In this document: piece by piece, positions 1-11,285 of the stretch
Numbering within the stretch: the stretch's first letter is position 1
Layout: each line of letters opens with the position of its first letter
NCBI GenBank assembly: GCA_963920635.1
Contig: OY987303.1
Span: 56,692,278 to 56,756,277, forward strand
Reading direction: 5' to 3'
Source of the DNA: Pseudeuparius sepicola
Lineage: Eukaryota > Arthropoda > Insecta > Coleoptera > Anthribidae
DNA length: 64,000 bases
Notes under the pieces: generated by a model
The model's input: only the letters and a program-made list of their open reading frames with translations
What the model was told of the DNA's origin: nothing
Database searches by the model: none
Position numbers and translations under genes: made by a program

Positions 1-871
1 CTTGTCAAAACAATAAAAACAAAAGAAAAGTCATGGCCAACTAAGACTTGTGTACTTTTTAATTTTTGGAAATTTTTATTCAAAACAGTCTAGTCTTGCT
101 TTTCAAATAAACGTTTGATTGTTGTTAGATATTACTTAAAACATGTTGTTGTTTGCTTTTAACTTATTATAATAATAAACCGCATTGCAAAGTATTAAAA
201 TTTTACATTTTTTAAATAAAAATTATAAGTGCTCCGTTTTTCGTGCCGGTGAGTGTAGTTTTTCACGGAATAAACCTATCTGAAGTGGTGAGATCGACTA
301 AATCTAGCACACTTACTATTTCAAAAAAACATTCCCCGCACTCCGCACCTAATATCGCCTTGCTTTACGAGGCCATGCCTCAGTGAAAATGCCAGAGGAA
401 TTGATATCTCCGCTGGCGAATAATACCCAGCGTCCGATGTAGGACATATTGGAAAATTTCAGACAAAAGGTGGTCCTCCGATTTCATCAGGGCCAAAGTG
501 ATTTGATTTGAGGGCAATCGGATCCAATCTCTTTTTTGGGGCAGGGAGGATGATTCAGGTTTCAGATAGACGAAAAACTATTTGCGAGTAACCGAGTTAT
601 ATAAGTCGGCTTGCAATAATATCGTTGGAGAATGGAGAACGTACTCCGCTCCAAGGAGTTATGTCATATGGCTGGAAAATAGGTCGGGATTCGACAGAAA
701 ACAAGAAAATGTTGCATAGCAACATTAAATTTGCTATATCCCGAGAATATTGCCGTTTAGTGTTGGAGAGGCAAGCGAAATGATCAGTTTAACTGGACTA
801 AAATATTTACAGCTCTTAAGGGGATAAATTTCTGATCTATCGAATCAAGTTAATGATACGAATATTGTTTA
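1..871. other. AT-rich stretch, no gene recognised
   Basis: No convincing coding frame, RNA gene or repeat boundary was seen. The DNA immediately before position 872 may be the decayed upstream part of the transposase remnant that follows, but I could not follow a reading frame through it. Confidence 0.4.
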
Positions 872-1113
872 ACAACAGCACATAAATCAAATGCTGTCAA
901 GAGGCATTTAGATAACACTTTTGTAGAGAGAACTGGTTCAAATCGAGCTATTTTGTGGCCTGCTATAGAAGCCCAGACTTGACCCCACTCGACTTCTTTC
1001 TGTGGGGCACTTTGAAGGACCTTGTATATGCGGAGAGGTCAAATAATATCGACCAAGTTAAAGAAAAAATATCTCAGAAGATCAGAGAGATGAAGGAGGC
1101 AGGTATCATTTAA
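872..1113 (+). pseudogene. Tc1/mariner-type (DDE) transposase C-terminal remnant
   Basis: Two reading frames joined by one frameshift near 963-967 translate into the end of a DDE transposase. The first gives AHKSNAVKRHLDNTFVERTG, matching the region after the second catalytic Asp in the insect mariner-like family. The second, 967-1113, gives RSPDLTPLDFFLWGTLKDL followed by VYAERSNNIDQ and a stop. The 'RSPDLTPLDFFLWG' block is diagnostic of this group and precedes the last catalytic acidic residue. In life the enzyme would cut and rejoin transposon ends at TA sites. Here only about 80 residues survive, with a frameshift and no start, so it is dead. The 3' flank, to about 1260, resembles 56148-56320, which shows that another copy of the same element's tail lies in the window. 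Confidence 0.8.
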
Positions 1114-1284
1114 CTTCAAGATAAGTTTATTAAGATAAGGTATGCATTATAGAACACCTTCTATAATTTAATTTAATTCATAATAAATCCATAAATTTGT
1201 CTTTTATTAAGACGAAAATGACAGAAAAAATAAAATATAAGTTATGTAAAATTTCAATTTATTATTGTTTATTGTACCAGATCT
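1114..1284 (+). repeat. 3' tail of the mariner-like element
   Basis: AT-rich sequence containing CTTCTATAATTTAATTTAAT and ATGACAGAAAAAATAAAATA. Both recur, slightly changed, at 56148-56320 after another remnant of the same reading frame. This is a non-coding transposon tail. Confidence 0.55.
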
Positions 1285-1425
1285 CAACAATATCACTCCA
1301 AACTCGCCTTGGTTACCACCTTTATTGTTTAACCTTCACAAATAAACTAAATCACGTTCTAACGTTTAACTTAACTTCCAGGTCCAATTTCCAAGGCTTA
1401 TATACTTAATGGAAGACTGGAGACT
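1285..1425 (+). repeat. Dispersed repeat, copy 1 (with 35985-36160)
   Basis: Shares the core CCTTGGTTACCACCTTTATT, then AAATAAACT and a CCAGG(T/C)CCAATT(T/C)CCA block, with 35985-36160 in the same orientation. The second copy has extra internal sequence. Class unknown; no coding frame. Confidence 0.5.
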
Positions 1426-1849
1426 ACACTAGAATATTCCTGGCCAATGATAAATGCACAAATTATAAAATTCTAGCAAATTTCTAGAAACTTATGGAAG
1501 CTCTACAAGAAAGCAATGCAAACTACGAGAAAATGGGGCCCTGGGGGCCTCAGGCCAACAAATATGTGACGGAAAATGCCTCCAAACTAATCACAAAAAT
1601 TATAAAACTGTTAGCAAAATATCAAAACTTGTCTGCCAAATCTTTGAGTAGGTTAGAAAAAAGTGCAAACATGTTCATTAGAAGTTGATATTGTTATATC
1701 ATCAACTTTAGAGGCATTTTTCGTCACAATATAATTGTGAGAATACCACAATTTTTTTCCAAAATCAAAAACAAAAAAGTTACGGAGGTAGAACATTATG
1801 TGTATACTTGAAACCCAATGGCCACTGGTAGAGTCAAGGCTGACAATAA
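1426..1849. other. Unassigned sequence
   Basis: No gene seen. Open frames of 64-96 codons overlap here on both strands but resemble no family and run into the adjacent repeat. Confidence 0.4.
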
Positions 1850-2730
1850 AATAGTATATTTCATTACGAGTCTGGAAATAAAGATTTTTCCGTGCGCGCG
1901 TGACAAATTCCCTTGTGAGGCGCAGCCGAACACGGGAAGTCATGCAAGCACGGAAATAGTATATTTCCTAACAAGTGCGGAAAGTGCCACTTTTCCGCAC
2001 GCGATTGCAGTTGGCTGAACGACGCGTAGCAGAGTTCAGCCAAGAAATCGAGTGTGGAAAGGACACTTTCCGCAAGAGTTAGGAACACTATTTTTTCTAC
2101 AAGCGTGCGGAAATATAAGACACTTTTCCGCACGCATTTTACTTTTCCGCACTAGTGCGGAAAAGTGACACTTTCCGCACGCTTGTAGAAAAAATCTATT
2201 TCTGGACGTGTAATGAACGATATTTTTTATTATACTTCTTTAAAAACGGAAACTTAAAACATTTTATCGGCATAAATTTAATTGACAAGAAATAAACAAT
2301 GCAGACAATATAGTGTTTGATATGTATGATGCGTTTCCATGGTTACTCTCAAATTATTTCAAAGGTGCTTTGTTGTAAATTAGTTATTGTCAGATAAGGT
2401 GAATAAAACGTCAAAAATATTACAGAAATGTATCTAAATATTGAAACACTTACGAATTAAAATACTTAAAATACAAAATAGGTATATGTTAAATATCAGA
2501 GAGTTTCTTAAATTTAGTTCACTTTGCTGTATATTTCTATTTTAAAGCCATATATTCGGTATTTTTATTCAGCGCACGGAAAGTTTTTCCATGCGCTGTT
2601 TCCGTGCGCTAGCCCGAAAAACCCCATCTTTCATTATTGCTAAAACAGATGAAAATAAGGTGTTTTCAAAGAAGTATAATAAAAAATAGATTTCCATTTG
2701 AACAAATATTTTTGTGAAATTCCACTTTAT
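1850..2730 (+). repeat. Dispersed repeat with palindrome array, copy 1 (with 51937-52503)
   Basis: Matches 51937-52503 in direct orientation, beginning at ATTTCATTACGAGTCTGGAA. Inside, a pair of inverted segments (about 2219-2250 and 2661-2693, core TTTTTTATTATACTTCTTT) bounds a 480-bp unit and occurs in both copies. This copy additionally carries about 160 bp of nested palindromes (1975-2196) that the other lacks. No coding frame is shared convincingly. It may be a non-autonomous DNA element or a nest of two. Confidence 0.65.
1975..2196. repeat. Array of nested palindromes around GTGCGGAAA
   Basis: Successive inverted repeats: 1975-2000 (GTGCGGAAAGTG/CACTTTTCCGCAC), 2011-2043 (TTGGCTGAAC/GTTCAGCCAA), 2104-2134, a perfect 26-bp palindrome at 2141-2166 centred on ACTAGT, and 2154-2180. 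An outer pair, TTTTTTCTACAAGCGTGCGG at about 2091 and its complement ending near 2196, encloses the last ones. The array could extrude hairpins or be a dense binding array. Confidence 0.75.
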
Positions 2731-3225
2731 TTTTTAATCAATAACTGAATTATATGACCCTAATCTATACGTATTTTCGAAACCAGCGCTGATTTGGTCT
2801 TGAAAATAAACATTTCCATGGTCTACTAACTACTGTCCTAAAAAATATTCTTGTTGGCAACAACATTTCTTGTATAACACAACACCAAAGAGTCACGAAT
2901 TCAACCTCATTGTGTTCTGCAACTATTCACAGTTCCATTTAGTTATTATCTGTCCTATCAGGCCTGCGCATATGCCTAGAATTTCCTGGCAGGCCCACTG
3001 CCAGGACCGCTGCAAAACTTGACAATATAACTCCAACTGTCTGTTCGCCTGGAAAACAATCCAGACGTCAATCCAGGTGCACTCTAGAACAACAGTGACG
3101 ATTGTTCTCTGGAAAGCCGAGGTTAGACGCGTTCGGTAACTAGAGGGTTTAGTATTTAGATATACTGGCAAGTGCGGCTTCTCCATAAGGTCATTTGGTC
3201 AATGATCCACCTAATTTATGTTAAT
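2731..3225. other. Unassigned sequence
   Basis: No recognised gene. An 87-codon minus-strand frame (2923-3186) has no family resemblance. The GC-richer part at 2950-3180 could be the end of a retroelement, but no termini were found. Confidence 0.35.
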
Positions 3226-3612
3226 TTTTTTTTCAATGCTTACGATAAACTATATTTAAAAAAATACAATTATATTTCCATGCAAAAACTCCCCAATTAT
3301 TGCTAATGGTGTCAAGATTACTAATGTATAATAATAATTCATTCCTATCCGCAGCCGCCTGGCCGTATTTTAAATTGACCCCACGGGTTATTATGGCAAT
3401 CCACAAGGATAAATGCATTGCAAGTGAGACAGAGACAACAGCAAACGCGCTCGCTCTGAAGCCGAAAAGAGGCAAGTAGATGACGAAATCGTCAACGGCC
3501 GACTATTCATAATGTATGCTTTAAGCAGTCAACTGCAATCACAGTTCAACTGTTCGGTGGGGGAGGCTTATACTGCTATAGCAGAAGTGTTATCTGGTCT
3601 TTCACAATAGAT

Positions 3613-4740
3613 CACGGGCGTAGCCAGGATTTAGTTTTGGGGGGGGGTTAGTTTGAGAAGTAAATAAAATAACAAAAATATACTTACATGAAATCTAATA
3701 TCTATATATTCATCCGAAAAACTACGACATATTTATAAAGTTCTTAACTTTAAATGAAATGGATAAATTAATTTCGTTCCTCTGCGCTAAATCTAAAACC
3801 ATTAAAGAAGAAATCTTCGGCTTTTTCTTTTAAATATATCCACTACTTCATCTGCATGAATTTCTGTTCCATAGTGAATGTTCATTAACCATTAAGTCTG
3901 TTTTGACTTGTAGTGTTTCGTAAATAGTTTTTCAGTCTCCTTAGGCTCGAGAAAGACCTTTCTGGGGTAGCAGTGGATACAGGAATGGTAGCCAAGATTT
4001 GTAGTAATGTGTAAATATTAGGATAAAGGTTTTTATCGCACATATCTAGGCATTCCAAACTAGATTTCGGGGTAGGCAGTCTTCTTATCAGCATGCAAGG
4101 TAGCTGAAGCTTTGATAGCTAAATCCAAATTTGTTTCTTTATTAGAAACCCCTTGACCTTGACTACGCCACTTTTTCCAGTAGTCCATACCTTTAAGTTT
4201 ATCACCTTTCCTTTTTTTCCCCTCCATTTTTCGACAGTAATAATGATTCACGTATCTATCCTTAACAAGGTCATCGAATAACAGTGCACTAAAATTACTC
4301 ACTTACACGGTACACTTAATTCTCTTCACTATTCGTTCACCACTTTTCACTTTTATTCGCTTCGAGTTCGCATGGAACAATACTGCCGTAAGCGCGGTCA
4401 CGCGCCGCGGCGCCGCTTATATAGCAGCCCAGTAGCCGTCCAGAAACTTCCACGAACTTCCACAAAGTTCCGCTCATTTCGACCTAGGGGCGTGGCGAAT
4501 AATCGAGAAACAACGCAAAGTGTCCCTACAATACAAAATAGTTCGGCTGCAACTGCGTCTGCCTCTCGTCAAAAGATGGCGCTAGGCGCTACTATTACTA
4601 CATAATATATTCAAACGTAATAATAATTTAACTCTTCACTCCTCGTATTTTTTCGGTATAATATTAGGTAATATTTTGCTTATTTCGGGGGGGGGGGGGT
4701 TGAACCCCCGAAACCCCCCCCCCCCTTGGCTACGCCCGTG
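3613..4740 (-). mobile_element. Non-autonomous hAT element, copy 1
   Basis: 1,128 bp bounded by the 14-bp terminal inverted repeat CACGGGCGTAGCCA and by perfect 8-bp target duplications CAATAGAT (3605-3612 and 4741-4748), the hallmark of hAT transposons. Copies at 21564-22691 and 52953-54082 have the same ends and the same internal structure. Long G and C tracts lie just inside both ends. A TATATAAG-like promoter (RC of the region near 4415) precedes the fused coding remnant. Confidence 0.93.
3885..4227 (-). pseudogene. hAT transposase remnant: N-terminus joined to dimerisation domain
   Basis: Read on the minus strand, an ATG at 4225-4227 opens a basic start (MEGKKRKGDKLKG, then MDYWKKW) typical of ZMYM1-like hAT transposases. 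About 50 codons later an internal deletion joins it, in another frame, to the C-terminal dimerisation region: LYPNIYTLLQILATIPVSTA, TPERSFSSLRRLKNYLRNT. The whole catalytic domain is missing, so no active transposase can be made. Relative to the other copies this one has a 7-bp deletion near 3890 that removes the GLALMNIHYG end of the domain. The family name comes from the ERSFS/LRRLK/YLRN motif order; the precise subfamily is not certain. Confidence 0.85.
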
Positions 4741-5214
4741 CAATAGATATTTGCAAAAATGTGTGACAGTAGTAGTAATTACAAAATGGTGCCGAATAAA
4801 AGAAAAGTGTATGCTATCATGCGCCTTTTGATCAAAAAAGTTAATGTTAAATATTAGACGTAGGTAAATATAAGAAGAAAAGGTATTGGGTGATTGGGTG
4901 AAAACCCCTTCATTAAGCAGACTGCATTAGTATATTAACAGTAGACGGAGATTTCCAAAATTTTACACGTCTCCCATAGGATAAATATATTGAGGTGACT
5001 TTAAATGTCCCATAGATATTCATTGCATCGATATAATTTGATTAGATGATACATTTTTCATTTGAAAATTATAAATATTTCTAGTTATAACAGTATCTGC
5101 TATAACAGTCTGCTCCGATCACATCACATCACATATTCGCTTGGCAGCGGAACCACGCCCACCAAACAGTCACTGCGATCGCAGTCGAGTGCTATGTGAA
5201 GCCGCTTCCATAGG

Positions 5215-5222
5215 TATAAATA
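5215..5222 (+). promoter_or_regulatory. TATA box conserved between X copies
   Basis: TATAAATA preceded by GCCGCTTCCATAGG and followed by a purine-rich GAATAGAGAG stretch. The same arrangement is kept in the inverted copy at 15145-15152. Promoter activity is inferred, not shown. Confidence 0.4.
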
Positions 5223-5525
5223 GAATAGAGAGCAATAAAGTAGAGTAGAGTACGTCGGCGCGCGCCGAATGTCGGGCATGGGCGAAAATAGCGTACGTAA
5301 ACACGCCAAATAATTTCAAAATTTCGGTTTCTCCACGGGTTTTCGCGAAGTTTCGATGGTGCAAAAGGTGCAAAATAGTATGGTTTGAGCTGCGCACCGT
5401 AAAAATTCATCCCGATTACAACCACAAAATATCGTCGTGAAATCCGGGAAATTTAGATATTTATTTTCTCGAAAACTACGTCCGACCGGGAAAAACCAAG
5501 TCCGGATTCGTGTTCAGGGACCTCG

Positions 5526-5688
5526 AAAATAGGCGAGGTAGCCAAAATTTCTAGAAAAGCAGGGGTAGATTACACCATTGGAAATAATTAACGAATTTCT
5601 AAAAGGTGAGTGAATTATCCTAGGAATTACCTTAATATTAAGTATTATTTTTCATAATAATTGTCTAATGGATATCTCAAGGCATATA
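5526..5688. other. Short unassigned spacer
   Basis: AT-rich sequence between repeat X and the next element. No gene seen. Confidence 0.4.
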
Positions 5689-7150
5689 CAGGGTGAGTTT
5701 TTTCGATGGGGATCTCGGAAACTAGCAGAGCTAGAATAAAGGTTAAGTGGGGAAAGAATTGCAGTTTTGAATGCTCAATATAATGCCACTTTTGGATTTT
5801 TAAAAAAGTTCATGGCTCACTAGATATTTTGAAAAGAGTGATTTTTTGCTATTTCATCAGATCTCTGTAGCTCCGTTATTTCTGATTATACAGAAAAACT
5901 GTAGAGACAAAAATTGTAGATAATTTTGGGCTTAATAAGAATTTTTTGTTTGTGATTTTTGAGATATAACATAAATTTTGTTTTTTTAAGTGTAAATCAT
6001 AGTTGGCTGTGGCCTTATCAAATCAGCCATTTTTTGAACTTTCCAAAGATATAATACTCGGCATAGTTATTATAAAAAATAAAAGAGCTATGGCTAATTT
6101 TATGATTTTTTTTAAGTTTTTACATAGTCGGCCATGGAATATTTTCATAATTTATGTTCTATTTTATAATAAGACATACTTCAAACTTTCAAATATTTTA
6201 TTTTTAGCTGGTAACAAAATGTACCAAGATAAAACAAAAATTATCATGATGGGGCTCCACCACATAATTATTTGCCCGTAAGAAATTAGCTAGATCAGCT
6301 CTATCCAAATAGTTGGATAGGGAGAAATAGACCTATTTCCTGGCAGCCCCGATCCCCCGATTTGTCTGTTCTTGATTTCTTTTTGTGGGGAACAGTACAA
6401 AATTAAGTATGAGACAATTAATTGCTGAATTAAGAGCAGCTGTTTTAGAAGCAATTGCCAGTATTGACAAGCGCTCTCTAAGAAAGGCGACAAATTCAGT
6501 TTTAAAAAGATGCAATATTTGCATAAATAATAATGGTAGATTATTTGAACACCTTTTTTATTTTAAAAGACGACCTTTTAAAATAATAATAATTTGAATT
6601 TGAGTTTTTTAATTTTTGTTTTATTTTGTTACATTTTGTTACCAGCTAAAAACAAAATATTTGAAAGTTTGAAGTATGTCTAATTATAAAATAGAACGTA
6701 ATTATGAAAATTTAAAAAAAAAAACAGAAAATTAGTCGTAGCTCTTTTATTTTTTATAATAACTATGTCGGGTATTATATCTTTGGAAAGCTCAAATGTC
6801 CGATTTGATAAGGTCACAGCCAACTGTGATTTACATTTAAAAAAACACAAGTTTATGTCATATCTCAAAAATCACAAACAACATAAAAAAATTTGATTGG
6901 ATTATCTTATTAAGCCCAAAATTATCTACAATTTTCGTCTCAACAGTTTTTCTGTATAATCAGAAAAAACGGAGCTACAGAGATCTGATGAAATAGAAAA
7001 GAATCACTCTTTTCAAAATATCTAGCGAGCCTTGAACTTTTTTAAAAATCCAAAAGAGGCATTAGATTGAGCATTCAAAACTGCAATTCTTTCCCCATTT
7101 AACCTTTGCTCTAGCTCTGCTAGTTTCCGAGATCCCCATAGTGGGCATCG
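5689..7150. mobile_element. Foldback Tc1/mariner-like element with long inverted arms
   Basis: Starts with TA|CAGGGTGAGTTTTTTCGATG at 5687-5689. The left arm (about 5689-6240) is the inverted complement of about 6610-7150, making arms of roughly 550 bp. The last 20 or so bases of the right end are missing. The 370-bp loop contains the tail of a transposase gene. Shorter relatives lie at 8002-8525 and 49936-50066. This is a deletion derivative in which very long terminal inverted repeats flank residual coding sequence. Confidence 0.8.
6332..6597 (+). pseudogene. Tc1/mariner-type transposase C-terminus in the foldback loop
   Basis: First frame 6332-6406: PISWQPRSPDLSVLDFFLWG then TVQN and a stop. 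After a frameshift a second frame from 6409 gives MRQLIAELRAAVLEAI, then LKRCNICINNNGRLFEHLF. These are the penultimate (RSPDL.xLDFFLWG) and final (CI..NG..FEHL) conserved blocks of the same insect DDE family as the remnant at 872-1113, in the right order and spacing. The catalytic core upstream is absent and a stop plus frameshift interrupt it, so it is inactive. Confidence 0.82.
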
Positions 7151-8001
7151 TATATTTTCTTTGCTCTATTTAAAAAAAGTCAAAACATAAAAGTTGTTTT
7201 GTGCGTAGAACTCCAAAAAATTTTCGACTGCGGCTACGGGATTATCAACCCCATTTTGACCCACCTCTAAAATAACTCACGAGCCGCGCCTGAAGTACAT
7301 GACGGTTGTTATTAACGAAACGATGAGTCTAGTTCCTATTGCCCCGTTGTTTAGCTCGAACGCAGTAGCGTGGAGCGAAGATATTAATTTGGCAGTGACA
7401 GATAATCAGTGGTGCCAACTTGGCGGCTATTGTTCGTACGACAGGCCCAGTAGGAATCAAGTCCCCAATACAAAAGCGAAAATTAAACGCAAGCAGCGAC
7501 GCGGTGTGGTTTGATCAGGGACGAAGCCAACTTGTCGTCACCCGGGTCAGCTGGAAAATATTTTATGGGCGACCCTACGAAGGTAGAACAGTTCTAACGC
7601 CCTGTCGTCCGCGATAAGTCGTATTAAACTCGGTTTAATACCGTTCCACCCATTTTTCTTGCGCGGAATTTAATTGAGAAACTAAAAATGAAGCGTCAAA
7701 AACATTGGCTGTTGCAAGGACGCTGTCAAATAAATTTTCCGTTCAATTTATGACGGAGTCTGAAGGTATATACGGCTGAAATAATTTTGTGGGAGATTAT
7801 AAGTAAAGGAAGGGAAAAAAGTGAGGGAAACAGAATTGAATTTCTGGTTGGAGGACAAAAGGTTTCTCCGGGGAAAATGTGTTGAGATGTGGGATATGAC
7901 ACTGACACTATCCTTACCTAAACGTGATATTACGGAAGATGGTATATTCAGTGGCGTAGACAAAAAAATAACGTTATTCGAAATTTAGCAAATTTAATCT
8001 A
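7151..8001. other. Unassigned sequence
   Basis: Overlapping plus-strand frames of 65-71 codons at 7299-7617 do not resemble a known family. The stretch around 7270-7620 is GC-richer than its surroundings and may be unique host DNA. No gene can be supported. Confidence 0.35.
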
Positions 8002-8525
8002 CAGGGTACGTTTTTTTTCGATGACCACTATGGGGATCTCGGAAACTAGCAGAGCTAGAACAAAGGTTCATAGGGGAAAGAATTGCAGTTTTGAATCTAA
8101 TGCCCCTTTTGGATTTTTAAAAAAGTTCATGGCTCACTAGATATTTTAAAAAGAGTGATTATACAGAAAAACTGTGGAGACAAAAATTTTAGATAATTTT
8201 GGGCTTAATAAGATAATCTAATCCAATTTTTTATGTTGTTTGTGATTTTTTAGATATGACGTAAACTTGTGTTTTTTTAATGTAAATCATAGTTGGCTGT
8301 GGCCTTACCAAATCAGCCATTTTTTGAGCTATAATACTCGGCATAGTTATTATAAAAAATAAAAGAGTTATATGGCTAGTTTTCTGATTATTTTTAAATT
8401 TTCACAAAGTCAGCCATGGAATATTTTCATAATTACGTTCCACAATTATTTCCTCATTTAACCTTTGTTCTAGCTCTGCTAGTTTCCTAGATCCCCATAG
8501 TGGTCATCGAAAAAAACTCACCCTG
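8002..8525. mobile_element. Short CAGGGT-ended MITE with TA duplication
   Basis: 524 bp flanked by TA (8000-8001 and 8526-8527). Ends CAGGGTACGTTTTTTTTCGA and TCGAAAAAAACTCACCCTG are near-perfect inverted complements. Internal sequence matches the arms of the 5689-7150 element, including ATGGGGATCTCGGAAACTAG. No coding capacity: a miniature derivative mobilised in trans. Confidence 0.85.
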
Positions 8526-8944
8526 TATATTCTGATATGATATACGAAGTCCTTCAACAACTTCGCATCTTAGGAGAATTTTTTTAAATGATAATATAAC
8601 TTTTGCTTTAAATAAGACTTTGTATAAAGTTACAAAAAAACACCGTTTGTTTTGAATTGGATCTTCGTACGCCAACACTTTGAGTGGCCCTGTTGACCAT
8701 TCAACTGTTATGAGGGATTCCATGGCTCACTAAACTTGACCTGAAAGTTGCCTTTAAAATTCTTATTTTGATCAACTTAGACAACCTGCAGAATGGAACT
8801 CCCTGAATATTTTTTGTTTAAATTAGATACATGGGGGTTTTGGGACATCCTGATTACAGCTGTGGTAACAGATTTTAAATAAAAAAATTGCTAAATTAAT
8901 GGCTTTCGTGAAAATGGGGGTATAAAGGTATATAGGTTTGAGAG
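8526..8944. other. Unassigned sequence
   Basis: A 78-codon minus-strand frame (8487-8723) partly overlaps the MITE end and has no family resemblance. No gene supported. Confidence 0.4.
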
Positions 8945-9215
8945 TAGGATTTGACTAAAATAAACAATAGTAAAACGATTTTAATTGTTTGTTATTTCTG
9001 GACCAGTATCGGTCCAGGTTATTTAATAGACCGTTTTAAATTTTTTATTGGTTTTGTCAATACCTATACAAAACGAGAAATTTTCCAATAATTATTGTAT
9101 GCTGAATGCTGACAAAACTAATAAAAACCTAAAAAATGTGTATTAAATAACAAACAATATTCAGTTAATAATGTTTTACTGTTGTTTGTCGTAGTCAAAA
9201 CCTAGGTACTCTAAA
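8945..9215. repeat. Imperfect palindromic element (MITE-like)
   Basis: The left part (GATTTGACTAAAATAAACAA, TAGTAAAACG, TTGTTTGTTATTT) and the right part, read on the other strand (GGTTTTGACTACGACAAACA, CAGTAAAAC, TTGTTTGTTATTT), are inverted copies of about 95 bp around a 50-bp centre. No target duplication was identified. Confidence 0.6.
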
Positions 9216-9704
9216 CGAATGCAAAATTTGATAGAAATGTTATTACATGAAAATTTTATTTTACATTTTTTTATTACAGAGGATATTTACAAAGTACACC
9301 TTTTTTCCCAAAAACTTCGGAGGAAAACATATTTATGTCGTTAAAAATAATACAACTAGACCCAAAAAAGTTATGACGTTTTAAATCACGCGAAATGCCC
9401 TCTAAAAAAATCATGTCAAAGCTTTGCCAATATTTGAATTTCTCGCCCCAAATAAACCCCAGTTACATCTCAATTTGCAAAAATATAAAATTTAAATTCC
9501 GACACCTTGTATCTTTTTAGGTATGTGTTTTTGGCCCCATCTTTAAATATATTTTTTTCCATGTTCTTTCAGTCCTAGGAACCTGTATACTTACTGTTTT
9601 TTGAAACATATTGTTTAACTAATTAGGTAGACATATTACACAATATTAGCAACTATTTTATTCTGTAAACTTCGATATTAGGTACCTTTTTATGTTGCAT
9701 GCTG
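9216..9704. repeat. AT-rich stretch containing a dispersed repeat
   Basis: About 9355-9450 (CCAAAAAAGTTATGACGTTTTA, then CAATATTTGAATTTCTCGCC) resembles 60175-60285 in direct orientation. The remainder shows no gene. Confidence 0.45.
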
Positions 9705-10227
9705 TATAGTATAAATGAACTAACTTGGAACAGCATAAAAACGCTTGGGTGGCGTTTGCTTTGTAAAACAAGACCGAGTCATATTAATAATATTATACAA
9801 ATTTTATTTAAATGCTCTAAAAAATAATAAAATAAACTTTGGACTAACTCAAACCGAAGCAAACCAATAATTTTGTTATACACAAAAGAACATCACACAA
9901 AAATCTATACACAAAACCAAAATCCGTAAAATAAAGCGCAATCCTTATTTCCGCGCACGGCACTGGTTATACTGGCGTAACTGGCCCACGTCGACACCTG
10001 CTCCGTGGATCTCCGAAACGCCGACCAATCAAATCGTTACGCTCGCTGTCTTATTGGCTGCCTCCTTGACTAGGTCGACGTCGACCGCATAAAAACCTGT
10101 GAATTTTATAAGGGTGATTTCTGCTGATAAGTCTGGTATTTTTACTAGTAACAGATCGTGGTTAATGCTATGAAATAGATCGCGCCCCGTATATCACTGT
10201 GTTCCAAGTGAGTTCATTTATACTATA
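9705..10227. mobile_element. Element with 29-bp terminal inverted repeats
   Basis: Left end TATAGTATAAATGAACTAAC then TTGGAACAG; right end CTGTGTTCCAAGTGAGTTCA then TTTATACTATA. These are inverted complements with three or four mismatches or indels. 523 bp, no coding frame. The outer TATA may include the target duplication. Superfamily not determined. Confidence 0.6.
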
Positions 10228-10494
10228 CCAGGTTTCCGAAGATGCCAAGGACAATTTGTTTTAGCTACGCCTCGATTCCAAGGACAAATTTTTTTTTATT
10301 AAGCCTTATTGGACGACCGTTTAAGGAAGTTTTTTACCAAAAATGGCATATCCCACCACCACATTAATGTTGCACCATAATTTAGAAATACCATGTATAC
10401 CAATTAATTATTATGAAAAGAAATTAATCAATGAATATGTTTCTTCTTTTAACGGGCACCTTTCTTACTCGTAGCTTACCAGCCATCAGCCATC
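10228..10494. other. Spacer before the inverted duplication
   Basis: No gene or repeat recognised. Confidence 0.35.
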
Positions 10495-11285
10495 TTTTAT
10501 TTTATCTTAATCTCCATTTCACACTCTAATACCAACCGACCCATAACAACTACTGATCCATTAACTTCTCCCTCTGCAACAAAAAAGATATATCGCGGCT
10601 AATTCTATTAAAAGAGTATTAAGGCGATTTCTCAGTTATTTCGGCATACATCCCCCTTCCAGCCTCAAGGCGCCTTTCCCGAGAATACGGTCAAATGTTA
10701 AAGTCTTGAATATCCCCCGACTTAGGGCGATTCGAGCCCCCATCCTAGACCCCCGGGTAGGCTTAGGGACGTCTCATTCCCTGGATTTCTTCCCCGCCAT
10801 GCAAAATAATGGCATTCAAATGGGTAGCGCCTGTCCGTCAAGCCACATGGGCGGCGGCGATTTTTTTCTCCGAAAGGATCGACTTTTTCAAAAATTAGAA
10901 AAATATATCGAGCGCGCAGATGCTCGGGGGTGCTGGCGGGGTTAGAAAATCAGGGGAGAGGGGAGGCGTGGGCGTTCCATTATTCTGGGTTATTGTGCTC
11001 TTAGGGGCGCGATAAGGGTAATTAGTTTCGGTGGCAGTTGGCCCCCGCTTCGAAGACTTAGACGGACCCGGTGCTGGTATCTGTGGCTTTGGAGGGCTGT
11101 AAATCTGGGAGCTGAATGGGGTAGTTCGGACCTAAGAAGGGTTTATTCCGCGAATTCGACTGGTTCGAACCGTCGGTTGCAGGGATACAAATGGAGTTTT
11201 ATGACACTATCGGAAGAATGTTTTAAAACACAATTCATCAATGTTCGATCAGTCATCTAAGTAGATATACAAGATGTATAAGTTT

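Larger units (their letters stand above)
3226..5525 (+). repeat. Repeat family X, copy 1, split by a hAT insertion
   Basis: Positions 3226-3612 plus 4741-5525 form one element of about 1.17 kb. Its parts match 14895-15760 in inverted orientation and 32245-32530 in direct orientation. The join across the hAT insertion is proven by the CAATAGAT duplication and by the uninterrupted second copy. A TATAAATA box at 5215-5222 is conserved in copy 2 (15145-15152 on the other strand), so the element may carry a promoter, for example a solo LTR. No coding frame. Ends are approximate. Confidence 0.7.
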
